In this document: positions 35,920 through 46,616 of the stretch, piece after piece
How positions within the stretch are numbered: the first letter of the stretch is position 1
How the letters are laid out: the number at the start of each line of letters is the position of its first letter
DNA from: Flavobacteriia bacterium
GTDB lineage: Bacteria > Bacteroidota > Bacteroidia > Flavobacteriales_D > Crocinitomicaceae
DNA: 64,000 nucleotides
NCBI GenBank assembly: GCA_016183815.1
Contig: JACPDW010000020.1
Span: 1 to 64,000 of the forward strand
Direction: 5' to 3'
Position numbers and translations under genes: made by a program
Notes under the pieces: model-generated
Told to the model about the DNA's origin: nothing
The model's database searches: none
Seen by the model: only the letters and a program-made list of their open reading frames with translations

Positions 35920-37194
35920 CTATTCTTGAAACAAAGGAAAAGTACTCATTAATGAATTGACTTCATTTTTAACTTTTTCGATTTGGGTTTCGTCATTTCT
36001 ATTCATCAACACTTTATCAATGAGTTTAACAATGAGAGGAATGTTGTCTTCTTTAATTCCTCTTGTTGTAATTGCTGGAGTACCAACTCTAATACCAGAA
36101 GTTATAAAAGGAGATTCTGTATCAAAAGGAACCATGTTTTTGTTTACAGTAATATCGGCTTTTACTAAATTTATTTCTGCGTCTTTTCCAGTTATACCTT
36201 TAGATCTCAAATCAATTAACATGGAGTGATTATCTGTTCCTCCTGATATTATTTGATAACCTAATTTGATAAACTCTTGAGCCATAACAGATGCATTTTT
36301 TTGAACTTGTTTCATATAACTTGCATATTCTGGACTTAAAGCTTCTCCAAAAGCAACTGCTTTAGCTGCAATTACATGTTCTAATGGACCGCCTTGTATT
36401 CCGGGAAAAACAGCAGCGTCTAAAAGTGAAGTTATGGATTTCAAATTTCCGTTATTCCATTTTAAACCAAAAGGGTTATCAAAATTCTTTCGTACCATTA
36501 TTACACCACCTCTAGGACCTCTAAGGGTTTTGTGTGTTGTAGTTGTAACAATATGGCAATGTTCTAATGGGTCATTTAATAATTTTGTTGCTATTAAACC
36601 AGCTGGATGAGAAATGTCCGCTAAAATTAATGCCCCTATTTTGTCTGCAACAGAACGAATTCTGGCATAATCCCAATCCCTTGAGTAAGCAGAGGCACCG
36701 CAAATAATCATCTTAGGTTTTTCTTTTAGGGCAACTTCCTCCATTTTTTCATAATCAACTTTTCCAGTATCTTTATTTACACCATAAAAATATGGACGGT
36801 AAAGTTTTCCTGAAAAATTGACTGGTGAACCATGAGTCAAATGACCACCATGAGATAGATCAAAACCGAGTATTTTATCTCCCGGTTGAAGACAAGCCAA
36901 AAAAACCGCTGCATTTGCTTGAGCACCAGAGTGAGGTTGAACATTTGCCCACGTAGATCCAAATAATTCATTCAAACGGTCAATTGCTAATTGTTCAACT
37001 TCATCCACTACTTCACATCCACCATAATATCTTTTCCCAGGTAAACCTTCAGCGTATTTATTTGTTAAAACGGAACCCATTGCTTCCATTACTTGTTGAC
37101 TAACGAAATTTTCAGAGGCAATTAGTTCAATGCCATGGGTTTGTCTTTTTCTTTCTTTCTCTATTAATTCAAAAATTGTTTTATCTCTTTTCAT
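35920..37194 (-). CDS. glyA: Serine hydroxymethyltransferase
   Basis: PLP enzyme interconverting serine and glycine with one-carbon transfer to tetrahydrofolate. [24 protein letters not shown], the PLP lysine in [14 protein letters not shown] and [14 protein letters not shown] are all present. The frame extends to a TTG at 37215, but the -7 promoter box overlaps that codon, so ATG 37194 ([10 protein letters not shown], 424 residues) is chosen. folA lies close by on the opposite strand, both serving folate metabolism. Confidence 0.95.
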   Translation of the reverse strand: MKRDKTIFELIEKERKRQTHGIELIASENFVSQQVMEAMGSVLTNKYAEGLPGKRYYGGCEVVDEVEQLAIDRLNELFGSTWANVQPHSGAQANAAVFLACLQPGDKILGFDLSHGGHLTHGSPVNFSGKLYRPYFYGVNKDTGKVDYEKMEEVALKEKPKMIICGASAYSRDWDYARIRSVADKIGALILADISHPAGLIATKLLNDPLEHCHIVTTTTHKTLRGPRGGVIMVRKNFDNPFGLKWNNGNLKSITSLLDAAVFPGIQGGPLEHVIAAKAVAFGEALSPEYASYMKQVQKNASVMAQEFIKLGYQIISGGTDNHSMLIDLRSKGITGKDAEINLVKADITVNKNMVPFDTESPFITSGIRVGTPAITTRGIKEDNIPLIVKLIDKVLMNRNDETQIEKVKNEVNSLMSTFPLFQE

Positions 37195-37212
37195 ATTGCT
37201 TAATCGAAAGTG

Positions 37213-37220
37213 CAAACTTA
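37213..37220 (-). promoter_or_regulatory. Probable -7 box for glyA
   Basis: Minus-strand TAAGTTTG matches TAnnTTTG, 19 bp before ATG 37194. It argues against the longer TTG-initiated frame. Confidence 0.5.
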
Positions 37221-37392
37221 ATCAAATAAAATATACGATTTAGGAATAATTAAGATTTTATCTCATTCTATTATGCAGATGATTCAACTTTAATCAAAAT
37301 TTTATACTGTTCAGTAAAAAAAATGTTATTTAGAAATTAAATAATGTAACTTTATCTTCTGAATTAAAAGAGACTCAAATTAATTAAAAATT

Positions 37393-37400
37393 TAAATTTG
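37393..37400 (+). promoter_or_regulatory. Probable -7 box for the T9SS protease gene
   Basis: TAAATTTG, 22 bp before the ATG at 37423. No clear -33 element. Confidence 0.35.
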
Positions 37401-37422
37401 TACAATTATTTAAAATGAACCT

Positions 37423-39690
37423 ATGTTAAGATTTTCTTCTTTTTTATTTTCCTTTTTATTTTTTTATTTCACTTTTTCTCAAATTCAGTCTCTTGGAGAA
37501 CCAATAGGCTTTTCAAAAAAAATCACTTTACCAAAAAATGGAATACTAACTCCCAATCAAAATAATGATGTTTTATTTGATAAATATCATCAAATTGCAC
37601 TTCAAAACCATAACAAGATGTTGCAATATGGCGAACCAATCTCACTTGCCATAGATTTTTTTAATGAAGCAAACAAACAAAAAGTAAATAATAAAAATGT
37701 TTATCATTTATTAATACATTCTTCTGGAGCTAGATCTATCAACCTGATTTTTAGTGATTTTTATTTAAAAGAAGGGACAATCATGTATTTGTTTTCTGCT
37801 GATAAAAAATCCTATATAGGAGCTTATAGTTCATTGAACAATAACAAATCCAATGTTTTAGGTACAGAATTGCTCTATTCAGATAAAATTTATATTGAAA
37901 TTCAAGAACCTCTCGAAAACGAAAATAAATCTCGATTAACAATAGAGTCAGTTATTCATGGATTTATTGATTTAAATGAAGAATTGGAAAAAGAATTTGG
38001 AGATGCTGGGTCATGTAACTACGATGTAAATTGTTCGCAAGGAGATACATGGCAAATTCAAAGAAATGCAACAGTGATGTTATTAAATAGCTCTGGTGGT
38101 TTTTGTTCTGGTTCGATGATTAATAATACAAGTGGAACAGAGATTCCTTATTTGCTAACTGCCTCTCATTGTGGAACCAATCCATCTGCATGGTCATTTC
38201 GTTTTCGTTGGGAAGCTCCCTTAAATCAAACACATTGTGGCACAACTGGAACAACAGGAAATGGACCAACAACAATGGTCATAACAGGTGCAGAAACAAA
38301 AGCACAATACAATCCATCTGATTTTCATTTAATGGAATTAAACAGCATACCTGATGCCAGTTGGGAGGTATATTACGCAGGTTGGAACAGAGAAAATATA
38401 CCAGCTACAAGTGGAGCAGGCATTCATCATCCCTCATCGGATATTAAGAAAATTTCTATTTCTTCAGTAGATTATGAATCTCTACATTATCAATGGGATT
38501 CTGGCACAGATTCTAATCATTGGAAAGTCTATTGGTCTGAAGGAGTTACTGAGGGAGGATCATCTGGTTCCCCAATTTTTGATCAAAACAGAAGGATTGT
38601 AGGTCAATTAACTGGAGGTGCTTCAGCTTGTGGATCAGAGGATCAATCTGATTTTTATGGTAAATTAGCTGTGTCATGGGAAGGTGGAGGTGTTCCAAGT
38701 AATCGTTTGAAGGATTGGTTAGACCCAAATTCAACAGGTGCTTTAGTTACTGATGCAAGTATAAATTACGCTTTAGATCCATATGTTTCAGGTAAAGTTT
38801 TAGGCTTGGATACTATTTCATGTAATGGAACATACGATTTAAAGGTAATAATTGGAAATGGAGGAGTAAATCCTTTAAATAGTGCAACCATTACTTATAA
38901 TATAGATGGAAATCTAAACACTATAAATTGGACAGGAAGTTTGGGACTGTTTGAAACTGACACTATATCAATTCCTACCCTTCAATTATCTAATGGACAA
39001 CACACCTTAATAATTGAAATTAGTAACCCAAATAATAACCAAACAGATGAATTACTGAGTAATAATTCTAAAACAAAAGTGATTAATGCGATGGTAAATG
39101 GTCAAGATATAGAGTTTGAGATTAATTTCGATTGTTATGCAAATGAATTTTCATGGAAGATTAAGAATGAGAATGGAGAGGAAATAATTTCAAAAAGCGG
39201 TTATTTCGGCAACAATGAAGAGCCTTATTCAGTAATTGAAAATTTTTGTTTGGCTCCAGGTTGTTATTCTCTTGAGGTTTCCGATAGCTATGGTGATGGT
39301 TTAGCTGGTGGTTGGGGCTGCTCTACTGAAGGAAGTTTTGTCTTAAGAGGATCATATCAAGACACTTTGGTTGAATTAGTAGCTGATAGTTCAAATTTTG
39401 GAAGTTTATTGAAAAAATACTTTTGCGTCATGAACTATTCAGGAATCCAAGAATACATTCAAAATAATATTAAAATTTATCCAAATCCTAGTACTGATAT
39501 ATTTTACATTGAAGGAATTAAAAACCACATCTCTATTGATGTTTATGATATAAATGGAAAGTTGAGGTATTCACAAAAAAATAGTAACGTAGATAAGACA
39601 AAAATCGACGTTCACCTTGAAAAAGGTGTATATTATGTTGAAATTATCAACAAAGAACGAAAAATTAGAAAAAAATTAATAAAAATTTAA
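37423..39690 (+). CDS. Secreted chymotrypsin-fold serine protease (lysyl endopeptidase-like), T9SS cargo
   Basis: 755 residues: signal peptide (1-20), a propeptide-like region (to about 195), then a trypsin-fold domain with His249 (LTASHCG), probable Asp300 (SDFHLMEL) and Ser381 (EGGSSGSPIF). The cysteines around them fit the disulfides of Achromobacter-type lysyl endopeptidases. A CARDB-like beta domain (about 455-560) and a second beta domain follow, and the tail IKIYPNPSTDIFYIEG to KKLIKI is a type A sorting domain. It is probably a digestive exoenzyme. Confidence 0.88.
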   Translation: MLRFSSFLFSFLFFYFTFSQIQSLGEPIGFSKKITLPKNGILTPNQNNDVLFDKYHQIALQNHNKMLQYGEPISLAIDFFNEANKQKVNNKNVYHLLIHSSGARSINLIFSDFYLKEGTIMYLFSADKKSYIGAYSSLNNNKSNVLGTELLYSDKIYIEIQEPLENENKSRLTIESVIHGFIDLNEELEKEFGDAGSCNYDVNCSQGDTWQIQRNATVMLLNSSGGFCSGSMINNTSGTEIPYLLTASHCGTNPSAWSFRFRWEAPLNQTHCGTTGTTGNGPTTMVITGAETKAQYNPSDFHLMELNSIPDASWEVYYAGWNRENIPATSGAGIHHPSSDIKKISISSVDYESLHYQWDSGTDSNHWKVYWSEGVTEGGSSGSPIFDQNRRIVGQLTGGASACGSEDQSDFYGKLAVSWEGGGVPSNRLKDWLDPNSTGALVTDASINYALDPYVSGKVLGLDTISCNGTYDLKVIIGNGGVNPLNSATITYNIDGNLNTINWTGSLGLFETDTISIPTLQLSNGQHTLIIEISNPNNNQTDELLSNNSKTKVINAMVNGQDIEFEINFDCYANEFSWKIKNENGEEIISKSGYFGNNEEPYSVIENFCLAPGCYSLEVSDSYGDGLAGGWGCSTEGSFVLRGSYQDTLVELVADSSNFGSLLKKYFCVMNYSGIQEYIQNNIKIYPNPSTDIFYIEGIKNHISIDVYDINGKLRYSQKNSNVDKTKIDVHLEKGVYYVEIINKERKIRKKLIKI

Positions 39691-39750
39691 TAAATTTGCC
39701 AAATAATTTTAAAAATTTGTAACTTTAACAATTAAAAAAACGAATAATTT

Positions 39751-42700
39751 ATGAAAAAAGTTTTATTTTCTGTATTTGCACTTGTTACTGGGCTTACAAT
39801 TAATGCCCAAGTAGTATTTAATGTGCAATCACCTGCAAACATAGTAGGTAACTATGAAATGTCTGTAACGGATCCAGGAGGTGGATGGGGTTCACCTGAT
39901 ATGACTATCCCTGCAAATGCTGTGACAGCAGAATTAATGTTTGTAGAAGATGGCACACCTGGAACAAATGCTCAAGGAAATCCTATTTCAAGAGAAGGGT
40001 GTAATACTTTAATTAATGATTTAACAGGAAAAATTGCTGTTATTTATCGTAATACATGTGAGTTCGGTGCTAAAGTGTATAATGCTCAACAAGCTGGTGC
40101 CATTGCTGCTATTATAGTAAATAGAGAAGATGAGGTAATTGCGATGGGCCCTGGTGCTGATGGTGCCAATGTTACAATCCCAGCAATATTTATTTCTAGT
40201 TCTTCAGGTTTGTTAATAACAACAGAATTAAATGCTGGAAATACTGTTACTGCTTTTATTGGAAATAAATTAGGTCTGTTTGATAATGACATGGGAATAT
40301 TAAAAAATAAATTATTAATACCAAGCCCAAACACCAACGCAAGTATTTTAAACCTTGATGCTTCAAACAATTCATATCAAATTGGTGCAAAAATTTTTAA
40401 TTATGGAAATGAATCGCAATCTAATTATTCTTTAAATGCAACTATCTCATTTAATGGAACAACAATTTATAGTGAAACTCAAAATAGTACACAAATATTA
40501 AATACTGGTGATAGTGCAATCATTCATTTACCAAATTTTTCTTTATCTAATTACCCAATAGGTAAATATACTCTAACATATAATGTTCTATCAAATATTG
40601 TTGATGAATATCCTGAAGATAATATTTTTTCTACTGATTTTTATATTCATAATAATATATTTTCTTATTCATCAGTTGTAAACGATTCAGTAGTAACCAA
40701 TTCTTCTTATAGAACATCTGCTGCTACTTCAAGTTTTCAATCTTGTATTCATTTTATGCATCCAAATGCAAGCTCAACAGAATTAGAGGGCGTAAGTTTT
40801 TCTGCATCAGTTAATGATGATATGGAAAGTCAGGAATTCACAATTCATGTAATTAAATGGAATGATGTTTTCACTGATATGAATTCACCCGAATTTACTA
40901 ATCTTGCAGAATTTGCTTTCGAAGAAGTTGCAACAACTGTCTATAACATGACATCAGATTTATATGATGTGCAAGTTTATGCTCCTTTAACTGATATTGA
41001 CGGAAACCCAGCTACTTTGCCATTATTAGATAATCAACGATATTTAGTTTGTGTTGAGACTTTTGAAGACAGTACTTATATTGGTTATACAAATTTAGAT
41101 TATGACTATACTGCTGATACTTTAAATCAACCTTTATCACCTGTTGTTTCTGATGAAGGTACTTCAATTGGAGGTTTTGTTGGCTCACCAGCAGCTTCAA
41201 TAGGTTTAAGTTTAATACCAAATACTAATATCCCTATGATTACCACAAATGCTTATACTACTTTTTGTGAAGGACAATCTATAGTATTGACTTCATCTAT
41301 TTCTACTGGCAATCAGTGGAAAAAAGATGGAGCAAATATTTCTGGAGCTATTAATAGTACTTTAACTGTTACTGAATCTGGCAATTATACAGTAGTTTCA
41401 GGTGGAAACGAATCTGCTAGCATAACTATTACTGTATTAAATAATCCACCTATGCCAACAATCTCTGTAAATGGTGCAACTACATTTTGTTATGGTAATG
41501 AAGTTGTTTTAACATCAGATGTTACTTCAAATATTACTTGGTCAAATGGAACGACAGAAGCTTCACAAACAATTAACTCTTCTGGAGTTTATATGGTTAC
41601 ATCTCATAATGACATTTGTTCAGTTAGTTCAACACCAGTTACAATTACTGTAAATCCATTACCAGTTGTTGAAATTCAAGCACCTGTTTTTACAGTTTGT
41701 CAAGGTTCTATTTTAGAGTTAACTGCTGTAGGAGCAGATAATTATGTTTGGAGTACAACAGAAACTACATCAGTAATTTCAGTTAGCCCAACAGTTAATA
41801 CTTTTTATACAGTGACAGGAACGGATGTGAACCAATGTTCAAATACTGCAACTGTAGAGGTAATACATGTTGATCAAATAACTATAAGTGTAGATGTTTC
41901 ACCGATTCAATGTATAGGTTCTGAAATTACACTTTTAGCTTCAGGTGCTGATTCTTATTTTTGGAACGGAAGCACTACAAGTTCAAACTCTTACTCATTT
42001 ACGCCTTTAAATGCTGGTGATGAAGTAATTAATGTTAATGGTATTTTAGGAACTTGTACTGATGATTTAACTGTCACCGTATCAGTAAATTCTCTTCCTA
42101 CAGTTAATGCTGGTTCAGACGTATCTGTTTGTTCTGGTCAAAGTACTGTATTAAGTGCTAGTGGTGCAAATACATATGTTTGGGATATTTTAGGAGCTGG
42201 AAATGATTTGACAGTAAATGTTGTTTCAACAGTTACTTATACAGTTGTTGGGACTGATAATAATGGTTGCTCAAATTCAGATGATTTAACTATTACAGCT
42301 TTAGCAACACCTTCTATTACATTCGATTCTAACCCATTTGAGTTATGTGACAATGCAGGCATTGTTACTTTGACAAATCCAACTTTAGTGCCTTCAAATT
42401 CAACTGGAGCTTATAGTGGTATTGGAGTATCTAATGGAAACATAGATCCTACTTTATTATCTTTAGGGTCTAATACAATATCTTATGAAGCTACAAGTAC
42501 AGATGGTTGTGTTCATGTTGAAGAGTTAGAAGTTTTAGTTGAAAATTGTTCAAATATAAATGAAGTTAATAATTCAATTTTAGTAAGTTTATTTCCAAAT
42601 CCAGCTAATGATTATTTTATAATTGAATTAAGTTCTATGACTTATAACAAAGCTAAAATTATTGATGCATTGGGTAGAGTTGTATCTTCTTATGATTTAA

Positions 42701-42810
42701 ATTCTTTTAAAACTGAAATAAGTACAAAAGAATTGTCTAATGGTTTATATAATATAATTTTCATTGGCAACAATGAATCTTTTATTCAAAAAATTCAAGT
42801 AAGAAAATAA
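39751..42810 (+). CDS. T9SS cargo with PA domain and Ig-like repeats
   Basis: 1019 residues with signal peptide (KVLFSVFALVTGLTINAQ, 3-20). Residues about 85-180 form a protease-associated (PA) domain (GKIAVIYRNTCEFGAKVYNA, then AGAIAAIIVN). A CARDB-like region (about 200-290) and a jelly-roll region follow, then several Ig/PKD-like repeats from about 500 to 920 with CSGQS/FCEGQSIVLT-type motifs. The C-terminus (VSLFPNPANDYFIIELS to QKIQVRK) is a type A sorting domain. There is no catalytic domain, so it is more likely an adhesin or a substrate-binding surface protein. It lies 60 bp after the protease gene. Confidence 0.88.
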   Translation: MKKVLFSVFALVTGLTINAQVVFNVQSPANIVGNYEMSVTDPGGGWGSPDMTIPANAVTAELMFVEDGTPGTNAQGNPISREGCNTLINDLTGKIAVIYRNTCEFGAKVYNAQQAGAIAAIIVNREDEVIAMGPGADGANVTIPAIFISSSSGLLITTELNAGNTVTAFIGNKLGLFDNDMGILKNKLLIPSPNTNASILNLDASNNSYQIGAKIFNYGNESQSNYSLNATISFNGTTIYSETQNSTQILNTGDSAIIHLPNFSLSNYPIGKYTLTYNVLSNIVDEYPEDNIFSTDFYIHNNIFSYSSVVNDSVVTNSSYRTSAATSSFQSCIHFMHPNASSTELEGVSFSASVNDDMESQEFTIHVIKWNDVFTDMNSPEFTNLAEFAFEEVATTVYNMTSDLYDVQVYAPLTDIDGNPATLPLLDNQRYLVCVETFEDSTYIGYTNLDYDYTADTLNQPLSPVVSDEGTSIGGFVGSPAASIGLSLIPNTNIPMITTNAYTTFCEGQSIVLTSSISTGNQWKKDGANISGAINSTLTVTESGNYTVVSGGNESASITITVLNNPPMPTISVNGATTFCYGNEVVLTSDVTSNITWSNGTTEASQTINSSGVYMVTSHNDICSVSSTPVTITVNPLPVVEIQAPVFTVCQGSILELTAVGADNYVWSTTETTSVISVSPTVNTFYTVTGTDVNQCSNTATVEVIHVDQITISVDVSPIQCIGSEITLLASGADSYFWNGSTTSSNSYSFTPLNAGDEVINVNGILGTCTDDLTVTVSVNSLPTVNAGSDVSVCSGQSTVLSASGANTYVWDILGAGNDLTVNVVSTVTYTVVGTDNNGCSNSDDLTITALATPSITFDSNPFELCDNAGIVTLTNPTLVPSNSTGAYSGIGVSNGNIDPTLLSLGSNTISYEATSTDGCVHVEELEVLVENCSNINEVNNSILVSLFPNPANDYFIIELSSMTYNKAKIIDALGRVVSSYDLNSFKTEISTKELSNGLYNIIFIGNNESFIQKIQVRK

Positions 42811-42827
42811 TTTTTATTTAAAAACAT

Positions 42828-42860
42828 AAAAAAAACCGACTTATTTAAGTCGGTTTTTTT
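42828..42860. terminator. Strong bidirectional terminator
   Basis: Stem CCGACTTA (42836-42843) / TAAGTCGG (42846-42853), extended by an eight-A / seven-T stretch. It separates the convergent PA-domain gene and the Ppx/GppA gene. Confidence 0.9.
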
Positions 42861-42922
42861 ATTTTCTTTGTTTTTTTCGAAAACTTTTTTCAAATAAAAT
42901 TGAAAATTTGTTGAGTAAAATT

Positions 42923-43801
42923 TTAATTAGTTTGTTTCAAAAATAGATCATAAACAATACCGTCAGAAAGACCAATTTTTGGCACAAACAATTCATTTAC
43001 TTTTAATTTTTTAAGGATTGATAGATAGATATCACAAGCTGGGACAATCACATCAGCTCTATCTGGTTTTAATTGATATAAATCCATTCTTTCTTCTATT
43101 GACAACACATTTAATCGGTTTCTGAGTTTTTTCAAATCCCTTACTTTTATACTATCATTGAATTGAGCACCAAGTAATTTATGAACTTTATTAATATTAC
43201 CACCAGTCGCAAAGATTTGATGTTCCATAGTTAATTCAACATTTTTATCAATCCAGCTAGAAATTGTCTTCCAAATATTTTTATCTGTTTTATTTTTAAG
43301 CAACCTTATAGTACCTATTTGAAAAGATCGTGAGGCAACTTTAGTTCCATTTTCAAAAACACTTACTTCAGTACTTCCACCACCAACATCTATAACGATA
43401 AAAGGATTTTTTTTATCAAAATCTAAAAGAAAAAAAGTACCAAAAATCAATTTTGCTTCTTCATCTCCAGTAATCACTTCTATTTGTATCCCTGTATGGG
43501 ATTTTATTTCTTCAATAATTTCAGAACTATTTATTGCTTCTCTCATAGCGGAGGTGGCACATGCTCTAATAGCATTGACATCAAATATTTCTGATATTAA
43601 CTTAAAAGCATGAATGGTTTTAATGAAATCAATCTTTTTTTTATTTGAAATCATCCCATTCATGAATACTTCATCCCCTAACCGTAATGGGATTCGTGTA
43701 TAAGAAATTTTTTTTACAAAGGAATGTTCGCCCTCTTTGGTTACTTCACCAACTAACAATCTAGCAGCATTTGTGCCTATATCTATCGCAGCATATTTCA
43801 T
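42923..43801 (-). CDS. Ppx/GppA-family exopolyphosphatase
   Basis: 292 residues of the ASKHA-fold Ppx/GppA phosphatase domain. AIDIGTNAARLLVGE (5-19) is phosphate loop 1 and VIDVGGGSTEVSVF (about 137-150) is phosphate loop 2. It lacks the C-terminal HD extension of long E. coli Ppx, as is common in Bacteroidota. It acts on polyphosphate and/or pppGpp, and the two cannot be told apart here. Confidence 0.88.
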   Translation of the reverse strand: MKYAAIDIGTNAARLLVGEVTKEGEHSFVKKISYTRIPLRLGDEVFMNGMISNKKKIDFIKTIHAFKLISEIFDVNAIRACATSAMREAINSSEIIEEIKSHTGIQIEVITGDEEAKLIFGTFFLLDFDKKNPFIVIDVGGGSTEVSVFENGTKVASRSFQIGTIRLLKNKTDKNIWKTISSWIDKNVELTMEHQIFATGGNINKVHKLLGAQFNDSIKVRDLKKLRNRLNVLSIEERMDLYQLKPDRADVIVPACDIYLSILKKLKVNELFVPKIGLSDGIVYDLFLKQTN

Positions 43802-43909
43802 AATATTTGCGAAGTTAAAAAGTAAACGTAAAACAAAAGTGAAATATTAAATTTATTTCTAATAAATTCTTGACAATAGTAAAAAATTACTATAAAATAC
43901 TGTTTAATT

Positions 43910-46582
43910 CTACAACATCACACTTCCCAACCAACGTTCCATTTCTTCAAAAGATTTTCCTTTTCTTTCAGCAATTGATTTTACTTGTTCTTCCGTAATT
44001 TTACCTAAACCAAAATATTTCGCTTGAGGATGAGCAAAATACCAGCCAGAAACTGCAGCAGTTGGATACATCGCTAAACTTTCAGTAAGAGTTACTCCAG
44101 TTACCTTAGTAGCATTTAACAATTGGAATATAGTTCTCTTTTCTGTATGATCTGGACATGCAGGATAGCCTGGTGCAGGACGAATACCTACATATTTTTC
44201 CTTGATTAAATCATCGTTATCTAAATGTTCATTTTGTGCATAGCCCCAATATTCTTTTCTGACTAATTCATGTAAATGCTCAGCAAACGCCTCAGCCAAT
44301 CTATCGGCTAATGCTTTTAATAAAATGGACGAATAATCGTCGTGGTCTTTTTCAAACTCTGCTATTTTTTTATCTAAACCAATGCCTGTTGTTAGTACAA
44401 AAGCACCGATAAAATCTTTAAAATTTAATTCTTTTGGTGCAATAAAATCTGCCAAAGCTATATTTGGAGCACCTTGTGTTTTAGTAGTTTGTTGCCTTAA
44501 CGAATATTGTACAGCACTTATTTTGTTTTTTGATTCATCTGAATAAATTTCAATGTCATCACCGATAGAATTACAAGGAAACAAACCAAAAACAGCATTG
44601 GCTTGCAACCAATTTTCTTTAACTATTATTTTTAACATTTCTTGTGCATCGTCAAAAAGTTTTTTGGCTTCAGCACCAACTATTTTGTCCTCAAAAATAG
44701 CAGGAAATCGACCTGCCAGCTCCCATGTTTGAAAAAAAGGTGTCCAATCAATGTATGGTATTAATTTTTCTAAAGGGAAATTAAGTATTTCAGTAATTCC
44801 AAGTTTATTTGGTTTTATAATATCTTCTTTTTTCCAATCAATTTTTAATTTATTATCTTGAGCTTCTTTTAAAGAAAGTAACTTTTTTTCTGAACGATGT
44901 TTCTCATGATGTTCACGTAATTTTTGATATTCAACTTTTAAATCTTTCACAAAATCATCTTTTTTATGACCTAAAAGACTTTCAACAACAGTAACTGCTC
45001 TTGAAGCATCTAATACGTGTACTGTTTGTCCTTTTAGATAATTCTGTTCGATTTTAACTGCTGTATGAACTCTTGAAGTAGTAGCTCCTCCGATCATTAA
45101 AGGAATAGACAATCCTGCTTTTTCCATTTCTTTTGCAACATGTACCATTTCATCTAAAGATGGAGTAATTAATCCACTTAAACCAATCACATCGACTTTT
45201 TCTTTAAGTGCAGTATCTATAATTTTTTCTGTTGGAACCATTACTCCAATATCAAGAACTTCATAATTGTTGCAACCCAAAACTACACCAACAATATTTT
45301 TACCAATATCATGAACATCACCTTTTACAGTAGCCATTAAAACTTTACCAGCCGATTTACTACTACCTGTTTTTTCTAGTTCAATATAAGGCAATAAAAC
45401 TGATACAGCCTTTTTCATCACTCTTGCAGATTTTACTACTTGAGGTAAAAACATTTTACCCTCACCAAATAAATCGCCGACAATATTCATCCCATTCATT
45501 AATGGCCCCTCTATAACTTCAATTGGTCTTTTATATAGCAAACGACACTCTTCCACATCTTCATCAATAAACTCAACAATTCCTTTTACAAGTGCATAAC
45601 TTAACCTGTCTTGAACAGGATTTTTTCGCCATTCTAAATCAATTTCTTTTCTTTGAACATCACCTTTTACAGATTCAGCGAAAGTTAATAGTCTTTCTGT
45701 TGCATCTTCTCTTCTATTTAATAAAACATCTTCTACTCTTTCTAATAAATCTTTTGGGATATTATCATAAACATCTAACATACTTGGGTTAACAATTCCC
45801 ATGTCCATGCCATGTTTAATTCCATGATATAAAAAAGCAGAATGCATTGCTTCTCTTACTTTATTATTACCTCTGAATGAAAAAGAAACATTAGATACAC
45901 CTCCACTTACATGAGCTCCAGGTAAATTTTCTCTAATCCATTTGGTAGCATTAAAAAAATCAACAGCATTATTGTTGTGTTCGCTCATGCCTGTTGCAAC
46001 AGGAAAAATATTTGGATCAAAAATTATATCATTTTTTGGGAATGCAACTTTTTCTATTAAAATTTCATAAGATCTTTTGCAAATATCAATACGTCTTTGA
46101 TAAGAATCTGCTTGTCCATTTTCATCAAAAGCCATTACTATTACTGCCGCACCAAAGCGTTTGATTTTTTTAGCTTGTGATATAAAATTTTCTTCCCCTT
46201 CTTTTAGAGAAATCGAGTTAACGATTCCCTTTCCTTGTAAACATTTTAAGCCAGCTTCAATAATTTCCCATTTAGAACTGTCAATCATTACTGGTATTTT
46301 TGCAATGTCTGGCTCAGAAGCCATTAAATTAAGAAATGTTACCATTGATTTTTTTCCATCAATCATTCCTTCATCCATATTTACATCAATAATTTGAGCA
46401 CCTCCCTGAACTTGTTCTAATGCAACAGAAAGAGCATCTTCAAAACGATTTTCTTGAATCATTTTTAAAAACACTTTTGACCCTGTTACATTAGTCCTTT
46501 CACCAATGTTTATAAAATTAGATTGTTTTGTAACAAATAAAGGTTCTAAACCTGATAAATTAAGTGTTGTCTGATTGGTCAT
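43910..46582 (-). CDS. metH: Cobalamin-dependent methionine synthase without the homocysteine-binding domain
   Basis: 890 residues corresponding to the last three modules of MetH: a pterin-binding (methyl-tetrahydrofolate) domain (about 18-290; [14 protein letters not shown]), a B12-binding module with DVHDIGKN (His424 the cobalt ligand), and the AdoMet activation domain (about 610-890; [15 protein letters not shown]). The N-terminal homocysteine/zinc domain of ordinary MetH is missing. In Bacteroidota that part is usually encoded as a separate gene, but it is not next to this one. No B12 riboswitch is visible in the 34-bp gap upstream. It follows gldE on the same strand. Confidence 0.93.
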   Translation of the reverse strand: MTNQTTLNLSGLEPLFVTKQSNFINIGERTNVTGSKVFLKMIQENRFEDALSVALEQVQGGAQIIDVNMDEGMIDGKKSMVTFLNLMASEPDIAKIPVMIDSSKWEIIEAGLKCLQGKGIVNSISLKEGEENFISQAKKIKRFGAAVIVMAFDENGQADSYQRRIDICKRSYEILIEKVAFPKNDIIFDPNIFPVATGMSEHNNNAVDFFNATKWIRENLPGAHVSGGVSNVSFSFRGNNKVREAMHSAFLYHGIKHGMDMGIVNPSMLDVYDNIPKDLLERVEDVLLNRREDATERLLTFAESVKGDVQRKEIDLEWRKNPVQDRLSYALVKGIVEFIDEDVEECRLLYKRPIEVIEGPLMNGMNIVGDLFGEGKMFLPQVVKSARVMKKAVSVLLPYIELEKTGSSKSAGKVLMATVKGDVHDIGKNIVGVVLGCNNYEVLDIGVMVPTEKIIDTALKEKVDVIGLSGLITPSLDEMVHVAKEMEKAGLSIPLMIGGATTSRVHTAVKIEQNYLKGQTVHVLDASRAVTVVESLLGHKKDDFVKDLKVEYQKLREHHEKHRSEKKLLSLKEAQDNKLKIDWKKEDIIKPNKLGITEILNFPLEKLIPYIDWTPFFQTWELAGRFPAIFEDKIVGAEAKKLFDDAQEMLKIIVKENWLQANAVFGLFPCNSIGDDIEIYSDESKNKISAVQYSLRQQTTKTQGAPNIALADFIAPKELNFKDFIGAFVLTTGIGLDKKIAEFEKDHDDYSSILLKALADRLAEAFAEHLHELVRKEYWGYAQNEHLDNDDLIKEKYVGIRPAPGYPACPDHTEKRTIFQLLNATKVTGVTLTESLAMYPTAAVSGWYFAHPQAKYFGLGKITEEQVKSIAERKGKSFEEMERWLGSVML

Positions 46583-46616
46583 TTTTTATTAAAATTTACA
46601 TTTATCTTAAAAACTA

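Noticed and set aside
46583-46616. Cobalamin or SAM riboswitch before metH
   Set aside because: Only 34 bp separate gldE and metH, far too short for a riboswitch, and no conserved B12-box is visible.
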